34,538 bases of DNA from positions 1 through 34,538 of the forward strand of contig CAMLAI010000009.1 in the NCBI GenBank assembly GCA_946477995.1, read 5' to 3'. The notes below the pieces were generated by a model. It saw only the letters and a program-made list of their open reading frames with translations, ran no database searches and had not been told where the DNA came from. The number at the start of each line of letters is the position of its first letter. Position 1 is the first letter of the stretch. The DNA comes from an uncultured Gilliamella sp. (GTDB lineage Bacteria > Pseudomonadota > Gammaproteobacteria > Enterobacterales > Orbaceae). Positions 1-9,792 of the stretch are shown here, piece by piece. The position numbers and the translations under genes were made by a program.

Positions 1-227
1 GCACTTAAAAAATTCCTGCAAGTGTTTATTGCTATTTTTTTTCTGTTTGTGTTTTATTTGCTCAATTTAATTGTTGTATAGACAATTATCGTAAAATAAA
101 TAAACATTAATAAGTTTATTAAAAAATAATTTATTACTTTAATATTAGTTTATTAACTTGAACAGGAATTAATATCCTCGTATTATCTGATAATAATAGA
201 AAGCTTAATAAGATATTGGGTTAAACA

Positions 228-650
228 ATGAAGAAGTTTGTATTATTAACTACTGGTCTACTTTTTACGTTCAATAGTTATGCTGATGAAATGGTATTTG
301 ATTGTCCTGAAGTGGTTTATATTGATTCAGTTGTATTAGAGCATAATCGTCCTTTACCTTTTAATATCGATGTGAATGCTTTTACTAAACCAAAAGCACA
401 TCTAACTAGCATTAATCTTTATAATAATGATAAACCCATACCCTCTGAAAACAAGGGCAATAAAAACTATCATTGGAAAGATTTAAATTCTTATAATCAG
501 GGATTTAATGATTGGATTTACTTCGTTTGCCAGTATGAAAATAGTATTCAATTAACCAAAAAAGCTATTTATGTTTCTGATTGCAAAGCACTTACTGTGC
601 CGTCAAATAATAACAAATATCTCATAAGCGCTGAATTTCAATGCGAATAA
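228..650 (+). CDS. Small secreted protein, STY0301-family-like
   Basis: This 140-residue protein opens with a classical signal peptide: a Lys pair, a hydrophobic core and a likely cut after SYA near residue 19. It is therefore probably periplasmic. The mature part has four cysteines (in DCP, VCQ, DCK and at the C-terminal CE), enough for two disulfides. The layout (a CP motif at the N-terminus, a short 'SINLYN' strand, then 'W-x-YFVCQYEN' and a late Cys) resembles the small enterobacterial STY0301 family, whose role is unknown. That match is from memory and moderate. The ATG at 228 follows an AT-rich leader with no strong ribosome site. The gene ends 7 bases from the convergent acyltransferase gene with no terminator between them. 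No function is assigned. Confidence 0.6.
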   Translation: MKKFVLLTTGLLFTFNSYADEMVFDCPEVVYIDSVVLEHNRPLPFNIDVNAFTKPKAHLTSINLYNNDKPIPSENKGNKNYHWKDLNSYNQGFNDWIYFVCQYENSIQLTKKAIYVSDCKALTVPSNNNKYLISAEFQCE

Positions 651-657
651 TTGAGGA

Positions 658-1728
658 TTAGCGACTTCCCCCAATAAAAAATTTAGCTTTATCTTTGAAG
701 ATAAATTTTATTGCATTAGCTATAACAATACTAATAGATAATGTTAATACTAAAAAGCTAATTGCACCTAATGATGCGAGTTGACCATTATCAGTTTTAA
801 TGACATCTCCTATAGCTGAATTAATCACTTGCTGCTCAAGTTCTAATACGATAATTTCATGTATAAAATAAATTGGAAAGCTGATATTAGCCATGTAAGA
901 GAAAAATTTATAAACTCGACCATCGTTGTTTTTATGATTTAGTGGATCCAATAAATAGAGTGCTAATATGAATAAAATAATTTTTTGCAATGTATCAAAA
1001 TAAAGATTTTCAATACCCAATTGGCTAATATATCGATAAGCAAAGGGCACAAAAAAGCATAAACAGAAAAAGGATATAAACAAAAATAGGTTATCTTTCA
1101 CTGCCTTCATAATAGTTTGATAATTTTGCTTAATCATCATACCAATTAGATAAACCGGACCATAATGCAATAAATTTAAAATAGGCTGAGTAAAATCAGG
1201 TTTGGTAAAAATCACGACCCAAAACATAGACATTAAACCAGCAACAATTAAATTTTTATGTGACCACATATACAATAAAGGAGCCATTAAATAAATAATA
1301 ATAATCATTGGCATAAACCATAACGGTAATAACTGTGTTCCAGTCAACATCATTTTAGTTATTGTGCTTAATATGCTAGGCTCTGTTGATGAAATCCACG
1401 GTAAATCAGATAAATATTGATAATGAAAAAACAGAAAACAAAAAATAGAGACTGAAATATATGGGCATACTACTGTTTTAAATTTCGATAAATAGTAAGT
1501 TTTAGTATTAAATTTATAAGTCAAATGTTGAAATAAAAATCCGGCAATGAGTACAAAAAATGTTGTGAAATTAAAGGCAAATAGATTTAAAAAAGAAAAT
1601 AAGTAACTGTTTGCAATTAAATTACTATTTTTAAACACACCTAAACAGTGGCTAAAAACAATCATGATAATAGCAACACCACGTAAAACGTGGATTGAGT
1701 GAATTTTTTGTGATTTTGCAGATTCCAT
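658..1728 (-). CDS. Acyltransferase 3 family membrane protein
   Basis: This is a 356-residue polytopic inner-membrane protein with about ten hydrophobic segments. The N-terminus carries the family hallmark: Arg16 in 'LRGVAI' and His27 in 'VFSH', the R-x10-H pattern of acyltransferase-3 (OafA/WecH/NodX-type) enzymes. Family members move O-acetyl, succinyl or similar groups onto surface sugars, peptides or lipids. The length matches the minimal membrane domain with no fused SGNH domain. The acceptor cannot be told from the sequence, because no LPS, capsule or enterobacterial common antigen genes lie nearby. The start at 1728 has only a weak Shine-Dalgarno, but it places the TM1 motif normally. 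The gene stands alone between a convergent small-protein gene and a mini-GNAT gene on the same strand. Confidence 0.85.
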   Translation of the reverse strand: MESAKSQKIHSIHVLRGVAIIMIVFSHCLGVFKNSNLIANSYLFSFLNLFAFNFTTFFVLIAGFLFQHLTYKFNTKTYYLSKFKTVVCPYISVSIFCFLFFHYQYLSDLPWISSTEPSILSTITKMMLTGTQLLPLWFMPMIIIIYLMAPLLYMWSHKNLIVAGLMSMFWVVIFTKPDFTQPILNLLHYGPVYLIGMMIKQNYQTIMKAVKDNLFLFISFFCLCFFVPFAYRYISQLGIENLYFDTLQKIILFILALYLLDPLNHKNNDGRVYKFFSYMANISFPIYFIHEIIVLELEQQVINSAIGDVIKTDNGQLASLGAISFLVLTLSISIVIANAIKFIFKDKAKFFIGGSR

Positions 1729-1878
1729 CTTAAATATCGAAATTCTACGTTTAGGGAGTTGCTATACATTAGCACATATTCACTTAACTATAACTAAATT
1801 TGAAAAAAATAATAATCAAAATAAAACTTGACAGTATTTGATTCAAATTTTTTAGTTTATTTGAATATGGTTCCAGTA

Positions 1879-2130
1879 TTATTTCATCAATTTTTTAGCT
1901 GCATAAGAACAGATAGGAATAATTTCACGTTGTTCTTGTTGCAATTTGGTCACAACCAAATTTAATAATTTATCTGCAATCCCTTTGCCACGATATTCAG
2001 GATCAATATAAGTATGATTAATTGTTGCTTTATTTTGACCAACTCTAGTAAACGTCATTTCTGCTATTTGCTTATTGTTAGCATCACAAACATAGAAACG
2101 CTCATGATCTTCTAAATAATTTAATGCCAT
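1879..2130 (-). CDS. Mini-GNAT (YidJ/YjdJ-like) N-acetyltransferase domain protein
   Basis: This 83-residue protein consists almost entirely of one compact GCN5-related acetyltransferase fold. The acetyl-CoA pyrophosphate-binding loop is visible as 'EYRGKGIADKLL' around residues 44-55 (Q/RxxGxG/A). It is preceded by a beta strand with 'INHTYIDP' and followed by 'IIPICSYAAKKL' near the C-terminus, typical of the small YjdJ/Acetyltransf_CG family. The substrates of these minimal GNATs are largely unknown. A GGGGAG ribosome site lies just upstream of the ATG. The gene is monocistronic, with the pfkA terminator lying upstream of it. Confidence 0.8.
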   Translation of the reverse strand: MALNYLEDHERFYVCDANNKQIAEMTFTRVGQNKATINHTYIDPEYRGKGIADKLLNLVVTKLQQEQREIIPICSYAAKKLMK

Positions 2131-2295
2131 TATTTATCTCCCCTGTTCAATAATTAATTACTTATAATTGATAATAATAATGAAATGAAACTTTATTGAA
2201 GCATTTATCAATGCTAATGACTAAAGTGGTGCATAAACCAGTTAATTTGCACTTTTGTAAAGACTATTATTTAAGAATAACGAACTAACTTAATT

Positions 2296-2309
2296 TTATC
2301 AGCTGATAA
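2296..2309. other. 14-bp perfect palindrome upstream of the mini-GNAT gene
   Basis: TTATCAGCTGATAA is a perfect 14-bp palindrome in the 295-base gap between the pfkA and mini-GNAT genes. It lies just past the pfkA terminator and about 165 bases upstream of the GNAT start codon. It could be an operator for a dimeric regulator, but no regulator is identified. Apart from this and the terminator, I see nothing in the gap. Confidence 0.3.
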
Positions 2310-2324
2310 CTAAGAACTTCAATG

Positions 2325-2372
2325 AAAAAAGTGAATACTTATTTGGTTAAATTATTACCAATAAGCATTCAC
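2325..2372 (-). terminator. Rho-independent terminator of pfkA
   Basis: Read on the minus strand, arms at 2372-2357 and 2346-2331 (starting GTGAAT and ending ATTCAC) pair over about 16 bp with two or three mismatches around an AT-rich loop. A run of six T follows. It lies 54 bases after the pfkA stop codon. Confidence 0.8.
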
Positions 2373-2425
2373 CTAAATTGTTTTATTTTCATAACACTAT
2401 TAATCGTGCGGGATCAAACTCACCG

Positions 2426-3388
2426 CTAGAAAAGACGTTTTGCTGTATTATAAAGATCCATATCAAATGGTCGTTTCATATTGTTAATTGCATCAATAAT
2501 ATCATGATGAACTAACTTACCATTTTGCACACCGACACTTCTACCTGCATGCCCTTCTAGAAGTAATTGAACGGCATATGCACCCATACGTGAGCCAAGT
2601 ATACGATCATAAGGAACAGGACTTCCACCACGTTGCACATGTCCTAAAACAGTAGCACGAGTTTCATGATCTACCGCATCTTCAATGTCTTTAGCTAGCT
2701 GATTAACATCACACATATGCTCAGTGACAGTGACAATGGCATGTCTCTTACCTTTAGCAAAGCCTAATTTAATTTCTTCAATCAAATCTTCTTTAGTATA
2801 AGAAACCTCAGGAATGATCATGAACTCACACCCGCCAGCTACCGCTGCATTTAAGGTTAGATCACCACAATCGCGCCCCATGATTTCAATAACTGAAATT
2901 CGATGATGTGATGAACAAGTGTCACGCAGTCTATCAATAGCTTCAACCGCTGTACTTAACGCAGTGAAATAACCAATAGTATAATCAGTACCACGAATAT
3001 CGTTATCGATAGTACCCGGTAAACCGATACATGGAAAACCTTCTTCGGTTAAACGCATGGCGCCCATATAAGAACCATCACCACCAATAACTACTAATGC
3101 ATCAATACCGTGTTTTTTTAAATTCTCGATACCTTTTTTTCTAACTTCTTTATCTTTAAACTCAGGAAATCTAGCCGAACCCAAGAAAGTACCGCCACGA
3201 GTGATAATATCGGAAACACTATAACGATCAAGTTGAGATATGCGATCCTCACACAGCCCTAAATAACCATCATAAACACCATAAACATCTAAACCTTCTG
3301 TTAACGCAGTTCTAACTACTCCTCGAATAGCAGCATTCATTCCCGGAGCATCACCACCACTCGTTAAAATACCTATTTTTTTTATCAT
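2426..3388 (-). CDS. pfkA: 6-phosphofructokinase, ATP-dependent (PfkA)
   Basis: PfkA phosphorylates fructose-6-phosphate with ATP, the committed step of glycolysis, as a cytosolic tetramer. The 320-residue protein has the usual length. It shows the ATP-binding start '[12 protein letters not shown]', the 'GGDGS' nucleotide loop, the catalytic stretch 'PGTIDNDI' with its general-base Asp, 'GRDCGDL', and 'HVQRGG' near the substrate site. I chose the ATG at 3388, giving [11 protein letters not shown], because GGAG lies 9 bases upstream. An in-frame start 15 bases earlier adds five residues with no better signal. The fieF-pfkA order matches enterobacteria. It has its own promoter in the 92-base gap after fieF and a strong terminator downstream. 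Confidence 0.97.
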   Translation of the reverse strand: MIKKIGILTSGGDAPGMNAAIRGVVRTALTEGLDVYGVYDGYLGLCEDRISQLDRYSVSDIITRGGTFLGSARFPEFKDKEVRKKGIENLKKHGIDALVVIGGDGSYMGAMRLTEEGFPCIGLPGTIDNDIRGTDYTIGYFTALSTAVEAIDRLRDTCSSHHRISVIEIMGRDCGDLTLNAAVAGGCEFMIIPEVSYTKEDLIEEIKLGFAKGKRHAIVTVTEHMCDVNQLAKDIEDAVDHETRATVLGHVQRGGSPVPYDRILGSRMGAYAVQLLLEGHAGRSVGVQNGKLVHHDIIDAINNMKRPFDMDLYNTAKRLF

Positions 3389-3420
3389 ACAAAATAACTC
3401 CAACTAATTAAATTTTAACT

Positions 3421-3449
3421 ATTATAGAGTTTAAACAGATATCTAACAA
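3421..3449 (-). promoter_or_regulatory. Predicted sigma70 promoter of pfkA
   Basis: On the minus strand a -35 TTGTTA (3449-3444), a 17-base spacer and a perfect -10 TATAAT (3426-3421) place the transcript start near 3414, about 26 bases upstream of the pfkA start codon. Confidence 0.65.
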
Positions 3450-3480
3450 TAGATGATAAAAGCTATTTTGCTGAAATTGT

Positions 3481-4377
3481 CTACTGCATCATTTCGATAG
3501 GTACAACAGAAATAGGATCTTGATGGATAATAACAGTTGCCGGTGAGAACTCTTCTGAAATACGTTTTTCAACACTATCGGCAATAGCATGGGCTTGAAT
3601 TAAAGGCATATCATCATCTAGCTCAAGATGTAATTGAATAAATTTTAATGGTCCGGCTTGTCTGGTTTTAAGATCATGAAAACCACGCACATCGGGATAG
3701 GCAGCAATAATTTCAGCAATTTTGGCATTATCACTATCCGGTAAAGCGCGATCAAGTAAATCTTGAATAGCATTATAAGCTATTTGATAAGCGCTATAGC
3801 AAATATATAAAGCAATAAAGAAAGCAAAAAAAGCATCAGCATAAGCCACGCCATACCAACTTAAAGCTAAGGCAAATATGACAGCAATATTCATTAACAT
3901 ATCCGAAGAATAATGCAACATATCAGCTTCAATTGCTTTACTTCTTGTCAATTTTATGACGTACTTTTGATATAAGACTAAAAATGCAGTTATGACAGTC
4001 GATATAATTGAGATAATGATACCGAGTAAAGGAACCTGAATTTCACTAGGCGAAATAACTGATTTTACACTCGACAACAATACAATTGTTGCCGACCCTA
4101 TAATAAAAGTACTTTGTGCTAAAGCAGCTAGTGATTCAGCTTTACCATGTCCAAAAGTATGATCATCATCTGCCGGCTTTAACGCATAACGAACCAAAAA
4201 AAAATTCAATCCTGAAGCAAGCAAATCAATACTTGAATCTAATAAAGATGCCAACAAACTTATTGATCCTGTAAGCCAACAAGTTAGCAGTTTTATTATG
4301 ATCAAAACAATAGAAATTAAAACAGCACTAAGTGTCGCGCGTTTTACTAACTTTTCATACAAATGTGAATTTGACAT
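3481..4377 (-). CDS. fieF: Cation-efflux pump FieF (CDF family)
   Basis: FieF is a proton-driven inner-membrane exporter of Fe(II)/Zn(II) of the cation diffusion facilitator family. It has six transmembrane segments and a cytosolic ferredoxin-like C-terminal domain that binds metal and dimerises. With the ATG at 4377 (MSNSHLYEKL) it is 298 residues, close to E. coli FieF (300). The transport-site residues are visible: Asp47 and Asp51 in 'LLDSSIDLL' (TM2), and His and Asp in 'HYSSDMLMN' (TM5). The C-terminal domain has 'RGFHDLKTRQAG' and 'IIHQDP'. An in-frame start at 4467 would add 30 residues inside yajL and is unlikely. The ATG lies 7 bases after the yajL stop, so the two are probably co-transcribed. 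Confidence 0.95.
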   Translation of the reverse strand: MSNSHLYEKLVKRATLSAVLISIVLIIIKLLTCWLTGSISLLASLLDSSIDLLASGLNFFLVRYALKPADDDHTFGHGKAESLAALAQSTFIIGSATIVLLSSVKSVISPSEIQVPLLGIIISIISTVITAFLVLYQKYVIKLTRSKAIEADMLHYSSDMLMNIAVIFALALSWYGVAYADAFFAFFIALYICYSAYQIAYNAIQDLLDRALPDSDNAKIAEIIAAYPDVRGFHDLKTRQAGPLKFIQLHLELDDDMPLIQAHAIADSVEKRISEEFSPATVIIHQDPISVVPIEMMQ

Positions 4378-4384
4378 TTGATAC

Positions 4385-4960
4385 CTATTGATAGCATTCA
4401 ATACCTGATGGTAGAACAAGTTGCTGTGCAACTTCAGCGGCTTTTTTACGACCGAGTAAAACATCAATAATTTTTAGCGCAAAATCAATCGATGTGGCAG
4501 GACCTTGACTGGTAATCACGTTATTTTTTTGATCAAAATAAACTCTTTCATCTTTCCAAAGTTGAAAGGCATCTTTCGTTGTTGGGTACCCAGTCATATA
4601 AGCGTTAGGAAATAAATGATGATGCTGTAAAACCATTGCTGGTGAAGCACAGATTGCAGCAACGATATTTCCAGCTTGATGGGTTTGCTGTAGTTTTTCA
4701 ATAAGCGCAGGACAATCACGAAAATTTTCTGCGCCTTTTAATCCACCAGGTAAAATAACAACATCAAAATTAAGTTCTTTAACTTCAAGCCAAGTTTTTT
4801 GAGCTAAAATAGTCACCCCTCTTGAGCAATGCACTTCTCTATCCTGCGAAATACTTGCGGTGGCAACATTAATACCCGCTCGGGTTAAAAGGTCAATTGT
4901 TGTTACAGCTTCTGTTTCTTCACAACCATTTGATAAACAGACCAAAGCTTGTTTTGTCAC
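4385..4960 (-). CDS. yajL: DJ-1 family protein/nucleotide deglycase YajL
   Basis: YajL belongs to the DJ-1/PfpI superfamily. In E. coli it protects proteins against oxidative and carbonyl stress and is reported to repair glyoxal/methylglyoxal adducts. The 191-residue protein has the nucleophile-elbow cysteine Cys104 in 'AAICASPAMV' and the supporting Glu in 'NGCEETEA' near residue 14. 'GFPTT-K'-type family residues appear as 'GYPTTKDAF'. The end 'VLPSGIECYQ' follows the usual C-terminal helix. The gene lies 54 bases downstream of murA on the same strand and 7 bases upstream of fieF, suggesting a murA-yajL-fieF transcript. Confidence 0.92.
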   Translation of the reverse strand: MTKQALVCLSNGCEETEAVTTIDLLTRAGINVATASISQDREVHCSRGVTILAQKTWLEVKELNFDVVILPGGLKGAENFRDCPALIEKLQQTHQAGNIVAAICASPAMVLQHHHLFPNAYMTGYPTTKDAFQLWKDERVYFDQKNNVITSQGPATSIDFALKIIDVLLGRKKAAEVAQQLVLPSGIECYQ

Positions 4961-5014
4961 GATTACACTCCTTTATCACCTTACGTTGTATTTACAAGTA
5001 TTTTAAGTTAAAAA

Positions 5015-6277
<1,263 letters not shown>

Positions 6278-6438
6278 TTATTAGAATTAAATTGCCCGAT
6301 ATTATAAAAGTTATTTACTCATAGATAAATCAATTTATTGAAACCTTTTTTAAAACATCACCACTTGAATTTAATTAATCAAAATTATACTTTCTTTTTA
6401 GCTTTTATAGCATTGTATAAATTAGTATTAATCAGCAA

Positions 6439-6467
6439 TTGACTCAAACAAATTAGCACTTTATAGT
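6439..6467 (+). promoter_or_regulatory. Predicted sigma70 promoter of yjiX-yjiA
   Basis: TTGACT (6439-6444), a 17-base spacer and TATAGT (6462-6467) form a good sigma70 promoter about 90 bases upstream of yjiX. A second -10-like TATAAT at 6504-6509 lies closer to the gene but has a poor -35. The rest of the 291-base murA/yjiX divergent gap shows no clear operator. Confidence 0.55.
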
Positions 6468-6559
6468 GAATCAACAGTAATTCGTGATTTATGTGTCACA
6501 GATTATAATGAAGAAATAAGATCTACTTATCAATATCTTTAGCTAATAAGAGATAAAAT

Positions 6560-6757
6560 ATGTTTGATTCAATCGCCAAAGCAGGAAAATATCTAGGCCA
6601 AGCAGCTAAACTTATGGTCGGTATTCCAGATTATGATACTTATGTTCAACATATGAAACTTACCCACCCAGAACAAACGCCTATGACTTATGAAGAGTTT
6701 TTTAAAGAAAGGCAAGATGCACGTTACGGTGGTAAAGGCGGATTCAAATGTTGCTAG
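6560..6757 (+). CDS. yjiX: YbdD/YjiX family small protein
   Basis: This 65-residue cytosolic protein of the YbdD/YjiX family (formerly DUF466) keeps the family features: an N-terminal helix, '[17 protein letters not shown]', '[18 protein letters not shown]', and a Cys-Cys end. In enterobacteria YjiX is encoded between the pyruvate transporter gene btsT and yjiA, and YbdD sits next to cstA. A link to peptide/pyruvate transporters is inferred in the literature, but no molecular role is established. Here yjiA follows after 25 bases but no transporter gene is present. Confidence 0.9.
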   Translation: MFDSIAKAGKYLGQAAKLMVGIPDYDTYVQHMKLTHPEQTPMTYEEFFKERQDARYGGKGGFKCC

Positions 6758-6782
6758 TTGCTAAATAGTAAAGAATGAAGAA

Positions 6783-7823
6783 ATGACAATACAAACCAGT
6801 TCCCCATCAATACCTGTCACTTTATTAACTGGATTTTTAGGTTCAGGTAAAACCACATTAATTAATCATTTGTTAGCACAGAATCCTAACGAAAAAATAA
6901 TTATTATCGAAAATGAGTTTGGCCCGATAAACGTTGATAGCCATCTGCTAAATGTAACAACCGACATTAAAATTGTTGAAATGACTAATGGATGCATCTG
7001 TTGTACAGTACAAGGAGAGCTAACCGATGCCTTATACCAATTACACGATCAGCGCATAGCAGGAGAGTTATTATTTGATCGATTAATAATTGAAACAACT
7101 GGACTTGCCGATCCTGCACCAATTATTCAACTATTTTTTATTGATGATTTGATTCGTCAAAGCTTTCAACTTGATGCAATTATTACTTTAGTCGATGCCC
7201 AGCATATCTTACAGCATCTTGATGAGCATCGCGTCACGCTTTCACAAATTGGGTTTGCAGATCGCATTATTGTGACTAAAACTGACTGCATTAGTAATTC
7301 AGAAAAATTAAAAGTGATTAATCGAATTAACAACATCAACCATAAAGCCACAATCATTGAAGCCGTAAACGGGCAAATACCTAAATCGCAGTGGATTGAT
7401 ATACATGCTTTTGATCTAACGGATGATCTAAGTATTCATAAAGGCTATTTTGTCATTAATCCCGCCAAAAAATTTATGGCCGATTTCACTGTTCTGCCTC
7501 GACAAAAGCAAACTCAATCATGGAATGATGATATTTGCTCTTATCTTTTTGAAGCAGGTGAGCTTGATATCAAAAAAATTGGTTCTTTTATGGAAAATTT
7601 AGTCGAGCAATACGGCAATGACATGCTACGATACAAAGGTGTACTTGCTATCAAAAATAATCCACAACGCTTAATTGTTCAAGGTGTCCACAAAGTCGTT
7701 GGCTTTGATTATGGTTCACCCTGGCAAGATTCTGCAGAAAAACTATCACGTTTAGTCATAATTAGCCGAACTTTACCCTTTGAAGAATTAAACCAAGCTT
7801 TTTTGACAACCGTTGCCAGTTAA
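6783..7823 (+). CDS. yjiA: CobW/COG0523-family GTPase YjiA
   Basis: YjiA is a G3E-family P-loop GTPase that binds transition metals. It is thought to be a metallochaperone or metal sensor, and its exact client is unknown. The 346-residue protein shows the Walker A 'GFLGSGKTTL' (about residues 17-26), the switch region 'ENEFGPINVD', and the metal-binding CxCC in 'NGCICCTVQGEL'. Also visible are 'ETTGLADP' (Walker B-like) and 'TKTD' as guanine-specificity motif. A CobW C-terminal domain follows from about residue 220. It is somewhat longer than E. coli YjiA (318). It forms an operon with yjiX. ZigA/YeiR-like relatives share these motifs, but the yjiX neighbour decides the name. Confidence 0.9.
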   Translation: MTIQTSSPSIPVTLLTGFLGSGKTTLINHLLAQNPNEKIIIIENEFGPINVDSHLLNVTTDIKIVEMTNGCICCTVQGELTDALYQLHDQRIAGELLFDRLIIETTGLADPAPIIQLFFIDDLIRQSFQLDAIITLVDAQHILQHLDEHRVTLSQIGFADRIIVTKTDCISNSEKLKVINRINNINHKATIIEAVNGQIPKSQWIDIHAFDLTDDLSIHKGYFVINPAKKFMADFTVLPRQKQTQSWNDDICSYLFEAGELDIKKIGSFMENLVEQYGNDMLRYKGVLAIKNNPQRLIVQGVHKVVGFDYGSPWQDSAEKLSRLVIISRTLPFEELNQAFLTTVAS

Positions 7824-7840
7824 AAATAGCCAATTTTAAC

Positions 7841-7875
7841 TTAGCTATATGGGATTATATATCCATATAGCTTAA
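7841..7875 (+). terminator. Hairpin downstream of yjiA, possible terminator
   Basis: AGCTATATGG (7843-7852) pairs perfectly with CCATATAGCT (7863-7872) across a 10-base loop, 18 bases after the yjiA stop. No real T-run follows, so it is either a weak terminator or an mRNA 3'-end stabilising hairpin. Confidence 0.4.
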
Positions 7876-7927
7876 TAAATACTATGTCAACGATACCTAA
7901 CTTACCCTATTCTCGTCCTTGATTAGC

Positions 7928-7947
7928 CACATTTCACTTTAAATGTG
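7928..7947. promoter_or_regulatory. 7-bp inverted repeat upstream of cbrA
   Basis: CACATTT-N6-AAATGTG is a perfect inverted repeat about 50 bases upstream of cbrA. It directly precedes a -10-like GATAAT/TATAAC (7947-7957). The half sites resemble CRP halves but in the reverse (everted) order, so it is not a CRP site. It may be an operator for another dimeric regulator. Confidence 0.35.
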
Positions 7948-7994
7948 ATAATATAACATTAGTCAAAAATTGATAGGGCAAATAACATAATTTT

Positions 7995-9053
7995 ATGGAT
8001 TACGATATTGCAATTATTGGTCTAGGGCCTGCCGGTAGTACGTTGGCACGATTACTTAGTCCTTCATTTAAAATTATTGCATTAGACAAAAAAAACCAAA
8101 CAGGTCATGATGGCTTTCATAAACCATGTGGTGGATTACTGGCAAATGATGCGCAAAAATCTTTTGTCAGACAAAAATTAAACATACCTGCTGACATTTT
8201 AACCGATCCACAAATATTTAGCGTTAAAACCATCGATTTGCAAACTCAACTAGTTCGTAATTATCAACGCAGTTATATCAGCTTTGATCGACATAAGTTT
8301 GATCTATGGCTAAAGTCACTCATTCCCGAAACCGTTACTGTTTTACATAATACGTTATGCAAAGAAGTAAGAAGAATCATTGATGGATACCAAGTCACTT
8401 ATATTGATGAAAATAATAGAGAACAAAAATTCACTGCTCAATATGTTGTAGGTGCTGATGGCGCTAATTCCATTGTAAGGCGAATGCGTTACCCTAAACA
8501 CTCCATCAGACAATATGTCGCTATTCAGCAATGGTTTGCCGAAAAACATACTACACCTTTTTACTCTTGCATTTTTGACAACAATTTAACTAACTGTTAT
8601 GCATGGAGTATGTCTAAAGATGGTTACTTTATTTTAGGTGGAGCCTTTGCGAAAAAAGAAGCAAATCAACATTTCGAAAAATTAAAACAAAAATTAACGC
8701 AACAAGGTTTTATTTTTAGTGATTTAGTCAAAACTGAAAAATGCCTCGTTATCTATCCAAATCGTTTACGTGATTTTTACACGGGCAATGAGAACATATT
8801 TTTAATCGGTGAAGCGGCTGGTTTTATTAGTGCAAGTTCTTTGGAAGGAATTAGCTATGCACTCGATAGCGCTGAGATTCTAAGTAAAATATTAAATAGC
8901 GGCCAAGCAAAACCCAATAAACTGTATTACCAAAAAACACTACTATTACGTCTAAAATTATACAGCAAAATTATCAAGGCCAAAATTTTAACCACACCAA
9001 TGTGGCGAAAATTAATAATGAAAAGTAAAATCCAACACATTGAAACCAATTAA
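7995..9053 (+). CDS. cbrA: FAD-dependent oxidoreductase CbrA
   Basis: This 352-residue flavoprotein of the geranylgeranyl-reductase-like family aligns with E. coli CbrA (354 aa, linked to colicin M tolerance) over its whole length as I recall that sequence. Shared blocks include 'IIGLGPAGS' (FAD Rossmann motif, residues 7-15), 'KPCGGLLA-DAQ', 'DPQIFSVKT', 'RNYQRSY', 'VGADGAN' (DG motif), 'AIQQWFAEKH', 'YSCIFDN', and 'FLIGEAAGFISASSLEGIS' (GD motif). The physiological substrate is unknown, and a reduction in polyprenyl or lipid metabolism is only inferred from the family. The ATG at 7995 puts the Rossmann motif at the usual distance. The ribosome site is weak (AGGG about 16 bases upstream). 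Confidence 0.88.
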   Translation: MDYDIAIIGLGPAGSTLARLLSPSFKIIALDKKNQTGHDGFHKPCGGLLANDAQKSFVRQKLNIPADILTDPQIFSVKTIDLQTQLVRNYQRSYISFDRHKFDLWLKSLIPETVTVLHNTLCKEVRRIIDGYQVTYIDENNREQKFTAQYVVGADGANSIVRRMRYPKHSIRQYVAIQQWFAEKHTTPFYSCIFDNNLTNCYAWSMSKDGYFILGGAFAKKEANQHFEKLKQKLTQQGFIFSDLVKTEKCLVIYPNRLRDFYTGNENIFLIGEAAGFISASSLEGISYALDSAEILSKILNSGQAKPNKLYYQKTLLLRLKLYSKIIKAKILTTPMWRKLIMKSKIQHIETN

Positions 9054-9120
9054 ATAATATAAAGTTTATTTTCAAAAATAATACAATCTTATAATAATGA
9101 AATATTAAAGGAATAGATGA

Positions 9121-9780
9121 ATGGTAAATGTAAACGATTTAATTCGTTTTAATCACGAGTGGTCAGAAAAAATTGAGCAAGAAGATCCCGAATTTTTTAA
9201 ACAACTAGCAATTGCCCAAAATCCTAAATTTTTATGGATCGGCTGTTCTGATAGCCGGGTTCCTGCCGAAAAACTGATTAAATTGCAACCTGGTGAATTA
9301 TTTGTCCATCGAAATGTAGGTAATTTAGTCATTCATACCGATCTCAATTGTTTATCTGTCGTCCAATATGCCGTTGATGTACTAAAAATTGAAGATATTA
9401 TTGTCTGTGGCCATTTAGGATGTGGAGGAATACGCTCAGCTGTTGAAAACCCAGATTTAGGTTTAATTAACAATTGGCTTCTACATATTCGAGATTTATG
9501 GTTTCGATATAGCTCACTTATTGGTGAATTTCCAGCGCATATTCGCCTAGATATTTTATGTGAACTCAACGTCATTGAGCAAGTTTATAATTTAGGTCAC
9601 TCAACCATTATTCAATCGGCATGGCAGCGCGGTCAAAAAGTTAATTTGCACGGATGGGTTTATGGTATTGATAATGGTAAAATTACTGACTTACACATCA
9701 CCTCGTCTAGCAGTGAAAATCTAGAAATTAATTATCGTGAAGCGATTTCTTATCTTTTAAACTTACACAAATCGCAATAA
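9121..9780 (+). CDS. can: Beta-class carbonic anhydrase (Can)
   Basis: Can interconverts CO2 and bicarbonate in the cytosol and supplies bicarbonate for carboxylations such as those of fatty acid, purine and arginine synthesis. The 219-residue protein is the same size as E. coli Can (220). All four active-site residues of the beta class are visible: Cys42 and Asp44 in 'GCSDSRVP', His98 and Cys101 in 'CGHLGCGG', with Arg46 pairing with Asp44. An AAGGA ribosome site sits 8 bases before the ATG. The gene is monocistronic and ends 12 bases from the convergent nrdG stop with no clear terminator. Confidence 0.96.
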   Translation: MVNVNDLIRFNHEWSEKIEQEDPEFFKQLAIAQNPKFLWIGCSDSRVPAEKLIKLQPGELFVHRNVGNLVIHTDLNCLSVVQYAVDVLKIEDIIVCGHLGCGGIRSAVENPDLGLINNWLLHIRDLWFRYSSLIGEFPAHIRLDILCELNVIEQVYNLGHSTIIQSAWQRGQKVNLHGWVYGIDNGKITDLHITSSSSENLEINYREAISYLLNLHKSQ

Positions 9781-9792
9781 TGGCAAATAATT

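Noticed and set aside
1841-1866. Inverted repeat ATTCAAAT/ATTTGAAT downstream of the mini-GNAT gene
   Set aside because: A perfect 8-bp repeat, but purely AT-rich apart from two pairs and with no T-run after it, so it cannot be called a terminator with confidence.
6483-6500. CRP-site-like CGTGA...TCACA upstream of yjiX
   Set aside because: The half sites are 8 bases apart rather than 6 and one is degenerate, so it does not fit a CRP site.
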